From assembly GCF_013214815.1 (NCBI RefSeq), contig NZ_JABSPU010000003.1, positions 1 through 64,000 on the forward strand: a stretch of 64,000 bases of DNA, read 5' to 3'. Positions 40,374-50,405 of the stretch are shown here, one piece after another. The number at the start of each line of letters is the position of its first letter. Position 1 is the first letter of the stretch. A program made the translations under genes and the position numbers. Below the pieces are notes generated by a model, which saw only the letters and a list, made by a program, of their open reading frames with translations, made no database searches and was not told the origin of the DNA. The DNA comes from Gilvibacter sp. Its GTDB lineage: Bacteria; Bacteroidota; Bacteroidia; Flavobacteriales; Flavobacteriaceae.

Positions 40374-42757
40374 GACTCATAGAATTTATACGATTATTGC
40401 TTAAGCATAAGTTTCTTCTAGGAGGCGTTCCGGTCTTGTTGGCGGCATTGGTATTCTTGCTGACCTCAAATCCCAAGTACGACTACTACTCAGAAACAAT
40501 GATGTTTACGGGCCTTGCAACGGGATCCTCCATAGAGATGGATAAATCCTTCAACTATTTTGCCACAAACATCGCTTTTGACAACCTTATTAACATTGTC
40601 AATTCACGGGATACTCAAGAAGAAGTAGCTATTCGACTGTTAAGTCAGCATTTAATGCTAGACGGAGCTGATCCGAGATATATCTCAGAAGCCTCATATG
40701 AAGCTTTTATGGAAACTGTTCCAGAAGAGCTCTTTGATTTGGTGGTACAATCAGACGAAGTAGCTGACGCCACCACCGAGGTAGATAGTACGGTTGCTAC
40801 GGAGCTTACAGCCCTATATCCGCGTACGATCAATCGACAGGCCTACGAGCAAACGGTAGCTAACCTAACAGCCTATATGATGGAGACCAATGACAATTTT
40901 GTCTATGAGCTGTTGAATTATGAAGACGATCATTATTCCATCAAGGCTATTTCTGAGATAAAGGCTGTGCGTATGTCCAATAGTGATTTGGTCAAGTTGA
41001 GCTATCAAGTCGATGACCCTGGGATATGTCAGCAGACCTTGGCGATTTTCTCGGAAGTCTGTCAAAGAAGATATAAAGGAGTTAAAGAAAATGGATCCGA
41101 TGCCGTAGTTAAGTACTTCGAAGAGCAATTGCGTTTGGCTGAGCAGAAATTGAAGCAGGCGGAGAACACGCTGTTGCAGTTTAACAAGGATTACAATATC
41201 ATCAACTACTACGAACAGAGTAAGGCGGTGGCTATTGTAAAGGAAGAGATGGAGGTAAATTACAATACCAAGAAGGCGGAGTTGGCAGGTGCAATTGCTT
41301 CTACGGAGGTCATTGAACAAAAACTGAAGATCCAAGAGCAGGTTCAAGCAAAGACTCAAGAGGTTTTGGATAAAAAGAAGCGCTTGGGTGAACTGAACTT
41401 TGAAGTCGCTATGTTGGAATCTGCAGATTCAGATGACGAAAATACTCAGCAGCGTATTAAAGCTTTAGAAGATGAGTCAAAGCAGTTGGACATTGATATT
41501 CGCGCTGGAATCAATGAACTGTATTCATTTCAGAATTCTGTAGAGGGAGTTCCCTTGGGAAAAACTTTACCAGATTGGATGGATAATGTAGTGAAGTCAG
41601 AAGACCTCAAGGCTAAGCTCGACGTGATGGAAGACAGAAACGAAGAGTTTAAGCAACAGTATTCCATTTATGCTCCAGCCGGGGCAAACTTAAAGAGAAT
41701 TGAACGAGAAATTGCAGTTTCTGAGCAAGGATATCTCGAGATATTGCACGGTTTGAATTTAGCGAAGCTCAAGTCTCAAGACAATGAGTTGAGTTCGAAC
41801 TTAAAAACGATGGATCCACCATATTATCCGTTGTCTCCAATTCCAACTAAACGCAAGTTGTTGGTTATAGCCTCACTTTTTATTGGCTTTATTCTGTTGC
41901 TGGCCTTGATTTTAGGAATGGAGTTCTTTGACAATACTCTTAAGAATTTAAAGCGATCCACCAAGATCATCCGTGTGCCAGCATTAGGTTTAGTTTCCAA
42001 GGTTCTTCACAATCCTGGAAAGGTGAATCAGGATGTAGTCTTGCAACGATTGATGCAGATTATTGTGCAAAATCTCAAACGTGCTTGCAGAACGGAAGCC
42101 AATACAGAATCTACCAAAACCGTCATGATGCTCAGCACTCAGGATAAGGAAGGCAAGACTGTGATTACGCAAAACACGGCTAAATTTCTGGCCGATCAAG
42201 GCAAGCGTGTTTTAGTATTAAATTATGAGGATGTCGCTTACCAAAGTGAGAGTAAACCAGGAAGGTATCCGATCCTGAATCGTATTCTTGGCTACTCAGA
42301 TACACGCGTTGGAGTGAACAACGCCTTCTTAAAAACCACATTGACTTCAATCAACAATATTGATTGTATCACCTACAGCGATTCTGATGCGTTCAACGCG
42401 GTGGGAAGCTATCAAGAAATTTTAGAAAAAGCGGGCATTAGCTTAGAGTACACACCTGATTTTGTGTTCATAGAACTTAAAGGCTTGCTCAATAATAATT
42501 ACCCAATGGACCTTGTGGCAAATGCTGATTTGTCAATTCTGGTTTGCCGCGCCAACCGTTTGTGGTCGGAGGCTGACAGTAATATGGTTGAGAACTTAAA
42601 GTTCCTTACCAAGAATAAGGTCCAGCATGTACTCAATGGAGTAGAATTGGAAGAAGTAGAACCGATTTTAGGAGAGTTTCCTAAGAACAGATCTGCATCG
42701 CGCAGAAGAATTAAAGACCTCTTGCGCTTACAGTTTCACGCCAGAGAGTCTATTTAG
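40370..42757 (+). CDS. Wzc/GumC-like polysaccharide co-polymerase with degenerate C-terminal ATPase domain
   Basis: Wzz topology with two TM segments, long coiled coil, C-term STQDKEGKTVITQNTAKFLADQGKRVLVLNYED. Confidence 0.85.
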   Translation: MRLIEFIRLLLKHKFLLGGVPVLLAALVFLLTSNPKYDYYSETMMFTGLATGSSIEMDKSFNYFATNIAFDNLINIVNSRDTQEEVAIRLLSQHLMLDGADPRYISEASYEAFMETVPEELFDLVVQSDEVADATTEVDSTVATELTALYPRTINRQAYEQTVANLTAYMMETNDNFVYELLNYEDDHYSIKAISEIKAVRMSNSDLVKLSYQVDDPGICQQTLAIFSEVCQRRYKGVKENGSDAVVKYFEEQLRLAEQKLKQAENTLLQFNKDYNIINYYEQSKAVAIVKEEMEVNYNTKKAELAGAIASTEVIEQKLKIQEQVQAKTQEVLDKKKRLGELNFEVAMLESADSDDENTQQRIKALEDESKQLDIDIRAGINELYSFQNSVEGVPLGKTLPDWMDNVVKSEDLKAKLDVMEDRNEEFKQQYSIYAPAGANLKRIEREIAVSEQGYLEILHGLNLAKLKSQDNELSSNLKTMDPPYYPLSPIPTKRKLLVIASLFIGFILLLALILGMEFFDNTLKNLKRSTKIIRVPALGLVSKVLHNPGKVNQDVVLQRLMQIIVQNLKRACRTEANTESTKTVMMLSTQDKEGKTVITQNTAKFLADQGKRVLVLNYEDVAYQSESKPGRYPILNRILGYSDTRVGVNNAFLKTTLTSINNIDCITYSDSDAFNAVGSYQEILEKAGISLEYTPDFVFIELKGLLNNNYPMDLVANADLSILVCRANRLWSEADSNMVENLKFLTKNKVQHVLNGVELEEVEPILGEFPKNRSASRRRIKDLLRLQFHARESI

Positions 42758-42819
42758 GTGGCGGCAATTTTAGCTGTTTTTGAATAAAAATGGCTTTTAG
42801 ACTAATCTATGGATTTTTT

Positions 42820-42888
42820 CCATCGGTCTATACAAAATGGCTGTCAGTCGAAATATAATAAACGCAACACGGTACGCAAGTATGTTTG
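42820..42888 (+). promoter_or_regulatory. EPS promoter P3 (wzx): LytTR-like direct repeat and -7 box TATGTTTG
   Basis: Half-sites CCATCGGT (42820) and CTGTCAGT (42841); -7 box at 42881. Confidence 0.65.
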
Positions 42889-42912
42889 TTACCGTAAAGA
42901 GCTAAAACAATA

Positions 42913-44307
42913 ATGAAATCGCTTGTAAACAAATTGATCCGAGAAGACAATTTCCTGTCCTTGACAGGTAATGTGGTGATCGCCATACTTGGGATTGGAG
43001 GGTTTGCGATTCTTGCCCGGACGCTGAGCAAAGAGCTCTTTGGGGAATGGGTGTTGTTTGTGGCTGCGGCCTCACTGTTGGAAATGTTTCGCTTTGGAAT
43101 TACCAGTATCGGATTGATACGATTCCTATCCGGAGCCAATCAACAGGAGCGCAAGGCACTCATTGGTGCAAATCTGACCATAGGCATTGTATTTTCTGTG
43201 CTGATTGCCTTGATCGTTTTTGGAATTAATTGGTTTTTTAGCGACGCATTAGCGGACTCAGGATACGTTTTGTTTTTTAAATATTATCCAGCCTTGGTGT
43301 TGGTAAATCTCTTCTGGAACAATGCTATATGTATTCTACAGTCGGATCTTAGTTTTGGTAAAATATTGACCATTAAATCAATCAATAGTGGTCTGTTTTT
43401 CCTTTGCCTGCTGTTTCACGCATTTGTAACGGCCTTGACCTTAGATCAATTGGTGTATTGCCTAATCGCAGTGAACCTTGTGACATCGGTATTTACCTTT
43501 CTTAAAGGATGGGATGAATTGGCCGCGTTGGGTCAAACTACAAAATCTGCAATTAATACGCTATTGAACTTTGGAAAGTATACAACCATTACCCTTTTGG
43601 GAACAAATCTGCTGCGCAACGCAGACAGTTTTATAATCGGTTTAAGTCCATTAGGACCAGCAGCAGTTGCTTTGTACAGTATTCCGGTGAAACTAACGGA
43701 GCTTCAGCAAATTCCATTGAGAAGTTTTGCAGCAACCGCTTTCCCAAAGATGTCAAAAGCAAGTGGAGCTGGAGATCTTAAGAAATTAAAAGATTTATTC
43801 TATACCTATTCTGGAGCTTTGACCTTGCTTTTCGCCCTAGGTAGCTTGGTCACATTCTTATTCGCAGACTTATTGGTTCTGATCTTATCTGGAAACCAAT
43901 ACGCGGGAATCGACCCGATTACTGGATTTAATGCTGCAGATATTTTAAGAGTTTTTGCTTTGTATGGGCTGTTGCTGCCTATAGATCGCATGACTGGAAT
44001 TGGATTGGACAGCATCAACAAACCCAAGATCAATGCACTCAAAGTATTGGTTATGTTGAGCTTTAATATTGTAGGGGACCTCATCGCCATTTTCATGTTT
44101 GAATCCTTGATGATGGTAGCTTGGGCTACAATTCTATTCACCTTCATTGGGATATGGCTTGGGTTTGTATTTATGGACCGCGCTGTCGATTTGTCTTTTA
44201 GACGAATTTTTACTGAAGGAATTAAGTTTTACGTTCAGGGTTGGGCTCAGTTAAAGACCCGACTTGGAAGTAAAAATGTTGGACCCGTAAATCGCGAATT
44301 GCCATGA
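42913..44307 (+). CDS. Oligosaccharide flippase (Wzx-like)
   Basis: Polytopic; GNVVIAILGIGGFAILARTLSKELFGEWVLFVAAASLLEMFRFGI. Confidence 0.88.
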   Translation: MKSLVNKLIREDNFLSLTGNVVIAILGIGGFAILARTLSKELFGEWVLFVAAASLLEMFRFGITSIGLIRFLSGANQQERKALIGANLTIGIVFSVLIALIVFGINWFFSDALADSGYVLFFKYYPALVLVNLFWNNAICILQSDLSFGKILTIKSINSGLFFLCLLFHAFVTALTLDQLVYCLIAVNLVTSVFTFLKGWDELAALGQTTKSAINTLLNFGKYTTITLLGTNLLRNADSFIIGLSPLGPAAVALYSIPVKLTELQQIPLRSFAATAFPKMSKASGAGDLKKLKDLFYTYSGALTLLFALGSLVTFLFADLLVLILSGNQYAGIDPITGFNAADILRVFALYGLLLPIDRMTGIGLDSINKPKINALKVLVMLSFNIVGDLIAIFMFESLMMVAWATILFTFIGIWLGFVFMDRAVDLSFRRIFTEGIKFYVQGWAQLKTRLGSKNVGPVNRELP

Positions 44308-45791
44308 ACGAGCTGACCAACATAAATCCATTTAATAACGGGCGAGGAAATGGTTCAGCAGCTGTTTTGCGAACTCAAATACTTGTGTTGATAGCTGGAG
44401 TAATGGTGCTAGCGGCTGTATTATTGGCCAAACTTGAATTACTTGGTGGTGTTGCCTGTATTGGCCTTGTTGGCGTATTAGGATTCCTGTATCTGGTTTT
44501 TCAATATCCGCGTTTTGGGATTTTGGCCATACTGGTGATGGGATTCTTTGCCACTGGACTTTCAAGATATGTACCGCTGCCGTGGGGCTTGTCTGTAGAT
44601 GGCATAATAATGCTGGTTTATCTCGCATTATTCTTTAAAGCATTCAAGACTAAAATTCAATGGCGAAAGGCAAAGTCAATGCTGACTTTAGTTACTAGTC
44701 TTTGGTTTATCTATGTTCTGGCACAACTAGGAAATCCAGAAGCCGTAAGTCTAGAAGCTTGGTTCTATGCGATGCGTGGACTTGGTATGTATCAGTGTTT
44801 GTTTATTCCTTTAGCCTTTGTGTTGTTTAGCAAACCGAGAGACCTCAAACTCTTCTTTATAATGTGGGGAGTATTGTCTGTTTTGGGGACACTGAAAGGA
44901 ATCATGCAATTCAAGTTTGGTGTAGATCCTTTTGAACAGGCTTGGTTGGATGCCGGTGGTGCAGAAACACACGTCTTGTTTGGAAAACTCAGAATCTTCT
45001 CATTTTATTCTGATGCTGGACAATTTGGAGCTTCTCAAGCCCATGCTGGATTAGTCTTCGGAATTTTAACCCTCTTTTGTAAGCACAGTAAAAAGATGCG
45101 AATCTTCTTTGCTGGTGTTGCCTTGATGGGTCTTTTCGGTATGGTGATTTCAGGAACTCGAGGCGCTATTGCTGTACCGGCAATCGGTGGTATGATGTTT
45201 CTGATCGTTAGAAAAAACATAGCGATACTTGCCTTAGGCGCGCTTATGGGCATTGGAGTATATATCTTTTTTGCGCATACAAACATTGGTCAAAACAACG
45301 CAGAGATCAGACGGATGCGCACTGCCTTTGATCCTAATGAGGCTTCGCTTCAAGTGCGTCTTAACAATCAAAAGAAATTATCTGGCTATCTCGCCTCACG
45401 TCCGTTTGGTGGAGGTGTAGGAGCCACAGGCAACTGGGGGCAACGTTTTTCCCCACATACCTTTTTGGCCAATACTGCCACGGATAGTTGGTATGTAATG
45501 ATCTGGGCCGATACCGGAGCCTTTGGTCTAACAATTTATTTGCTCATCATTTTTGGCATCCTGTTTCAGGGGGCGTATAACGTAATGAGTAAAATCAAAG
45601 ACGATTGGCTTAAAGGGCAGATTACAGCTCTTGTAGCGGGTATGGCCGGAATAATGATGGCCTCTTATGGAAACGGTGTCTTTGGCCAGTTTCCAACAGG
45701 AATTTTAATGTACCTGGGCATGGTTTTCATGTTCGTGGCTCCTCAATGGGAGACTAAATATAAGAATACACTAAAGCAGCAGCTTTACTAA
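44304..45791 (+). CDS. O-antigen ligase/polymerase family protein (Wzy-like)
   Basis: Polytopic; MVISGTRGAIAVP motif and large loop with ASRPFGGGVGATG...DSWYVMIWADTGAFGLTIYL. Confidence 0.85.
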   Translation: MNELTNINPFNNGRGNGSAAVLRTQILVLIAGVMVLAAVLLAKLELLGGVACIGLVGVLGFLYLVFQYPRFGILAILVMGFFATGLSRYVPLPWGLSVDGIIMLVYLALFFKAFKTKIQWRKAKSMLTLVTSLWFIYVLAQLGNPEAVSLEAWFYAMRGLGMYQCLFIPLAFVLFSKPRDLKLFFIMWGVLSVLGTLKGIMQFKFGVDPFEQAWLDAGGAETHVLFGKLRIFSFYSDAGQFGASQAHAGLVFGILTLFCKHSKKMRIFFAGVALMGLFGMVISGTRGAIAVPAIGGMMFLIVRKNIAILALGALMGIGVYIFFAHTNIGQNNAEIRRMRTAFDPNEASLQVRLNNQKKLSGYLASRPFGGGVGATGNWGQRFSPHTFLANTATDSWYVMIWADTGAFGLTIYLLIIFGILFQGAYNVMSKIKDDWLKGQITALVAGMAGIMMASYGNGVFGQFPTGILMYLGMVFMFVAPQWETKYKNTLKQQLY

Positions 45792-45803
45792 AAACCCAAA
45801 TCT

Positions 45804-46790
45804 ATGAACTACCGATCTATTAAAGACTTAAACGAAATCATACTCAAGAGATTGAGTATCATTCCAAGAGATATTGACCTCATAGTGGGTGTTCCAAGAA
45901 GTGGAATGCTTCCAGCAAACCTGTTGGCACTTTATCTGAATCGTCCATACACTGATATTGACTCCTTTTTAAAAGGACATGTCTATAAAGCCGGTGCACG
46001 CGGACAATTCATTAATATAGATGCTATTAAAAAAGTGCTCGTGGTTGATGACAGTATTGCCTCGGGTGGTGCTTTGCGTGAAGTTAAAGAGCGTTTGAAG
46101 GACCAAGCAGAGAAATTCAAAATTGAATACGCAGCAATTTATGTTGCGGCTGGAAAAGAACGCGATGCCGATTATTACTTTGAAACGGTTCCTACGCCGC
46201 GTTATTTTCAATGGAATATCTTCAATCATACCTCACTAAGCAAAGCTTGCTTCGATATAGATGGTGTGCTTTGTGTGGATCCTACTCCAGATCAGAATGA
46301 CGATGGTGAAAAGTATCGCAGTTTTATTTTGAATGCAGCACCCTTGTATCTGCCAGGCAGTAAAATAGGTACGCTAGTAACCTCTCGTTTGGAAAAGTAC
46401 AGAGAAGAAACCGAAGTGTGGTTGGAAAAGCATGGGGTTCAATATGATAAATTGGTGATGCTAGATCTTCCTGATGCAAAGGCGCGTCAAAGATTGAACA
46501 ATCATGGACAGCATAAGGCCAATGAGTTTTCAGAAAGTCAATACTCATTGTTCGTTGAAAGCGAACTGCCTCAGGCTTTAGAAATCAACAGAATTACCAA
46601 GAAGCCTGTATTCTGCACAGAAACATTCTCTATGGTTTATGATTCACAGTCCCTCTTATACAACATCAAGAGTGGAAGACATCTACCTATTCTGAGAAAA
46701 GTAGCCCTCAAGCTTCGTGATATTATCAAAGGGAAAAAATCGACCTCATTGGTTCCGAGTAGTAAATCCTTTTCAGCCAAGCAATTTTAA
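45804..46790 (+). CDS. Phosphoribosyltransferase-HAD-like fusion protein
   Basis: PRPP loop VLVVDDSIASGGAL after DLIVGVPRSGMLPANLLALYL; C-terminal HAD-like CFDIDGVLCVDPTP...LVTSRLEKYREETEVWL. Confidence 0.8.
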   Translation: MNYRSIKDLNEIILKRLSIIPRDIDLIVGVPRSGMLPANLLALYLNRPYTDIDSFLKGHVYKAGARGQFINIDAIKKVLVVDDSIASGGALREVKERLKDQAEKFKIEYAAIYVAAGKERDADYYFETVPTPRYFQWNIFNHTSLSKACFDIDGVLCVDPTPDQNDDGEKYRSFILNAAPLYLPGSKIGTLVTSRLEKYREETEVWLEKHGVQYDKLVMLDLPDAKARQRLNNHGQHKANEFSESQYSLFVESELPQALEINRITKKPVFCTETFSMVYDSQSLLYNIKSGRHLPILRKVALKLRDIIKGKKSTSLVPSSKSFSAKQF

Positions 46791-46799
46791 TCTAAGGGT

Positions 46800-48005
46800 A
46801 TGAGTGTGTTAACTATTCTTTGGAACATTGTAGAAAGTGCTGCTTTACTGTACTTAGGAATCGCGAGTGTGTACATCTTTGTATTTGCTTTTGCCGGTCT
46901 GTTCAGACGTTCTCGAGTACAAAGTGCAGCAAAGAAAAACACTTTTGCAGTAATGATTCCTGGTTATAAGGAAGACGAGGTGATCGTTGAGGTGGCTAGA
47001 AAGGCACTAGAACAAGACTACCCCGCAGACCACTACCGTGTTTTTGTAATTGCTGATTCGTTTCAACAAGATACTTTGAAACAACTCAATAGCTTACCCA
47101 TATCGGTTATTGAGGTTTCTTTTGATAAGAGCACTAAAGCCAAGGCGCTCAATAAAGCTTTGGAACAGATTGATACTGACTTTGATGCTGCTCTGATCTT
47201 AGATGCGGACAATATCATGGAGGCCAAATTTCTGGAGAAGATCAACGCTGCCTTCAATCAAGGAAACAAGGTGGTTCAAGGTCGTCGAGTAGCCAAGAAC
47301 AGCAACACTTCCTTTGCCATATTGGACGGTATTAGTGAGTCGATCAACAATCACATTTTTAGGCAAGGCCACCGTGCATTGGGACTCTCCTCCGGAATCA
47401 TTGGTTCTGGGATGGCTTTTGACTTTAGTTTATTCAAGGAGCTTATGCATGAGATCAAAGCTGTTGGAGGCTTTGATAAAGAATTGGAGTTTCGCTTGTT
47501 TGAACGCGGGCTGTTTGTAGAATATATCAAGGAAGCCGTTGTCTATGACGAAAAGATTCAGCAGTTGGGTGATTTTAAAAATCAGCGCCGCAGATGGCTT
47601 TCTACTAAATCAGTCTACTTCAGCAAGTTTTTAGGATCTGCACTACGTCAGTTTTTCCTAAAAGGAAATCTCAATATGGCAGATAAGCTATATCAAATGA
47701 TCATGCCTCCACGCGTACTTCTTTTAGGTGGGGTTCTTGCCATGGCAGCATTAAAATTAGTGCTCGATCTCGCGCAATGGAATACCGCCGTTTGGTTCTC
47801 TGCTGAGCTTTGGTACGGGATAGCAGGCTTGGTTGTGATCACCTTTATCATATCAACGCCTAAAAGCTACTACACCAAGCAAACTTTTAAGGCGGCACTT
47901 TCTGTACCGAAAGCTTTTGTTGTAATGTTTGGGCTCTTGTTCAAGTTGAAAGGAGCGAATAAGACTTTTATTCATACCAAACACAATTCAATTAATAATT
48001 CTTAA
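46800..48005 (+). CDS. Glycosyltransferase family 2 membrane protein
   Basis: FAVMIPGYKEDEVIVEVARKALEQDYPADHYRVFVIAD...LILDADNIM...NQRRRWLSTK. Confidence 0.92.
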   Translation: MSVLTILWNIVESAALLYLGIASVYIFVFAFAGLFRRSRVQSAAKKNTFAVMIPGYKEDEVIVEVARKALEQDYPADHYRVFVIADSFQQDTLKQLNSLPISVIEVSFDKSTKAKALNKALEQIDTDFDAALILDADNIMEAKFLEKINAAFNQGNKVVQGRRVAKNSNTSFAILDGISESINNHIFRQGHRALGLSSGIIGSGMAFDFSLFKELMHEIKAVGGFDKELEFRLFERGLFVEYIKEAVVYDEKIQQLGDFKNQRRRWLSTKSVYFSKFLGSALRQFFLKGNLNMADKLYQMIMPPRVLLLGGVLAMAALKLVLDLAQWNTAVWFSAELWYGIAGLVVITFIISTPKSYYTKQTFKAALSVPKAFVVMFGLLFKLKGANKTFIHTKHNSINNS

Positions 48006-48015
48006 ACCACGAATC

Positions 48016-49182
48016 ATGAGAATTGGAATTGAAGCACAAAGACTATTTAGACCAGAAAAACACGGGATGGACCGTGCAGTCTTGGAGTTGATCAAGAACC
48101 TACAGGTCTTAGATCATGAAAACGAGTATTTCATTTTTGTTCAGCCTGATGAAGACTCGGCAGTGATCCAAGAAACAGCCAATTTTAATATTGTTGAAGT
48201 TGATGCAGGATCCTACCCAGTTTGGGAACAAATCAAACTTCCTAAGGTCGCTAAAAAGCTCAACTGTGACATTTTGCATTGTACCAGTAATACAGCGCCA
48301 TTGTTCACGGCTACTCCGTTAATGACTACCATCCATGATGTGATCTATATGGAAGGAAGTGTCAAAGCACTTTTAAAGAGTAAGGCCTCTGCGTATCAGA
48401 AATTTGGAAACCTTTACCGAAGGTTGATTTTTTCTAAAGTTGCCAAGAACAGCAAGCAGATTCTAACTGTATCAGAATTTGAAAAAGAAAATATTACGGC
48501 CCACTTAAGCAAAACCGAGGCCGAAAAACTCACGGCCATTCACAATGGCGTGAGTGGTCATTTCCACAACGAGCGCAATGAACAAAGACTGCAAGAAGTA
48601 CGTGAAAAGTATGGCTTGCCTCAAAATTATATGCTGCACTTGGGAAGTAAAGATCCAAGAAAGAACACCAAGCGCGTATTACAAGCTTTTGGGGATTACC
48701 TCAAAGCAAGTGGTGAAACGCATAAGCTTGTGTTGATGGGGTATAACAAAACCACCTTGCAAGCGGATTTGGCAGAACTCCAGCTCCATGAGGTAGAACA
48801 ACATATCATTTTACCAGGATATGTGGCGGATCAAGATTTGCCACAAGTGTTTCAAATGGCAGAACTGTTTTTGTTCCCGTCCCTGAGAGAAGGTTTTGGA
48901 ATACCTGTAATTGAGGCAATGGCCTGCGGAATTCCAGTGATCACTTCCAATACCTCGTCTATGCCAGAGGTAGCTGGCGATGCCGCTCACTTAGTAGATC
49001 CTTATAGCACGGAACAAATTGTTTCGGCTATAGCCTCTATTCGAGATTCTAAGGTATACTATCAGTCTTTGGTTGCCAAAGGATTGAATCGTGCCAAAGA
49101 ATTCTCGTGGGAAGCCATGGCGCAAAAAGTATTGGAAAAATATAAGGTCATGTTTAATCAAACTCAAAATCTACAATCATGA
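48016..49182 (+). CDS. Glycosyltransferase family 4 (GT-B)
   Basis: [25 protein letters not shown]...[41 protein letters not shown]. Confidence 0.94.
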   Translation: MRIGIEAQRLFRPEKHGMDRAVLELIKNLQVLDHENEYFIFVQPDEDSAVIQETANFNIVEVDAGSYPVWEQIKLPKVAKKLNCDILHCTSNTAPLFTATPLMTTIHDVIYMEGSVKALLKSKASAYQKFGNLYRRLIFSKVAKNSKQILTVSEFEKENITAHLSKTEAEKLTAIHNGVSGHFHNERNEQRLQEVREKYGLPQNYMLHLGSKDPRKNTKRVLQAFGDYLKASGETHKLVLMGYNKTTLQADLAELQLHEVEQHIILPGYVADQDLPQVFQMAELFLFPSLREGFGIPVIEAMACGIPVITSNTSSMPEVAGDAAHLVDPYSTEQIVSAIASIRDSKVYYQSLVAKGLNRAKEFSWEAMAQKVLEKYKVMFNQTQNLQS

Positions 49183-50405
49183 TTAAAGGAAGAGATATCG
49201 TAGTACTCAGTATTCAACCTTGGGACATCAAGATTGGAAGCAATTGTAAAAACATTGCGACCGAATTCTCAAAGCACAACCGGGTCTTGTATGTAAATCC
49301 ACCCTTGGATCGAATTACGCGCTACAAGGACAAGAATTCAGAGCAAGTTCAGAAACGCCTGCGAGTGATCAAAGGAAAAGAAAACGGCTTGTTAGAACTT
49401 CAAGACAATTTGTGGAATTTATATCCAAAGCATTTGTCAGAATCCATCAATTGGCTCAGTCCAGGAATGTTGTTTGATAAACTCAACAGAAGAAATTGTA
49501 GGCTTCTTGCTCGTGACATTCGTGAAGCCATTGATGCCTTAGGTTTTAAGGATTTTATCTTGTTCAATGACAGCTCCATGTTTCTTGGGCAATATTTAGA
49601 GTCTGATCTGAAACCAGTGCAGTACACCTATTACATGCGTGATTTTTTAATCAAAGAGCCTTATTGGGGCAGGCATGGCGCAAAGGCAGAACCTCAACTG
49701 ATGCGCGCTGTAGATCTAATTTTGAACAATTCAGAATACTACACAGAGTACAGTGCTCAATTCAACCCAAACAGTATTATGGTGGGGCAAGGATGTGACC
49801 TGGAAGCTTTTGATGACACCAATGATCAATTGGAGATTCCGAGTGATCTTGCAGCCATTGATGGGACCATTATAGGCTATGTAGGATCCTTAACAACATT
49901 GCGTTTGGATTTGGAACTCTTAGAATTCATTGCAAGACAACGCCCCGATTGGCAACTTGTTCTGGTAGGGCCAGAGGATGAAAACTTTAAAAATTCAGTT
50001 TTGCATGAACTCAGCAATGTCCAATTTCTCGGTAACAAAAAGCCAGAACAATTAGCCTCCTATATAAAAGGATTTGATGTAACCATCAATCCGCAAGTAG
50101 TCAATGATATCACGGTGGGTAATTACCCCAGAAAAATTGACGAATACCTCGCACTAGGTAAACCCGTAGTAGCCACATACACTAAGGCTATGGAGATGTT
50201 TAATGAACACGTTTATCTAGGTCATAACAAAGAAGATTATATCGTCCTCATTGAGCGTGCCTTACAAGAGCACAATCAAGATAGAGCAATGCTTCGTGCT
50301 GGTTTTGCAAAAGGCCATACTTGGCAAAATAACGTCGCTGAAATATATCAAGCGATCAACCAATCCCTTAAATCAAAGAACTATGCAACTAGCCCATCGA
50401 ATTAA
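49179..50405 (+). CDS. GT-B glycosyltransferase
   Basis: IIGYVGSLTTLRLDLELLEFIARQRPDWQLVLVGPED...DEYLALGKPVVATYTKAMEMF. Confidence 0.85.
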   Translation: MIKGRDIVVLSIQPWDIKIGSNCKNIATEFSKHNRVLYVNPPLDRITRYKDKNSEQVQKRLRVIKGKENGLLELQDNLWNLYPKHLSESINWLSPGMLFDKLNRRNCRLLARDIREAIDALGFKDFILFNDSSMFLGQYLESDLKPVQYTYYMRDFLIKEPYWGRHGAKAEPQLMRAVDLILNNSEYYTEYSAQFNPNSIMVGQGCDLEAFDDTNDQLEIPSDLAAIDGTIIGYVGSLTTLRLDLELLEFIARQRPDWQLVLVGPEDENFKNSVLHELSNVQFLGNKKPEQLASYIKGFDVTINPQVVNDITVGNYPRKIDEYLALGKPVVATYTKAMEMFNEHVYLGHNKEDYIVLIERALQEHNQDRAMLRAGFAKGHTWQNNVAEIYQAINQSLKSKNYATSPSN

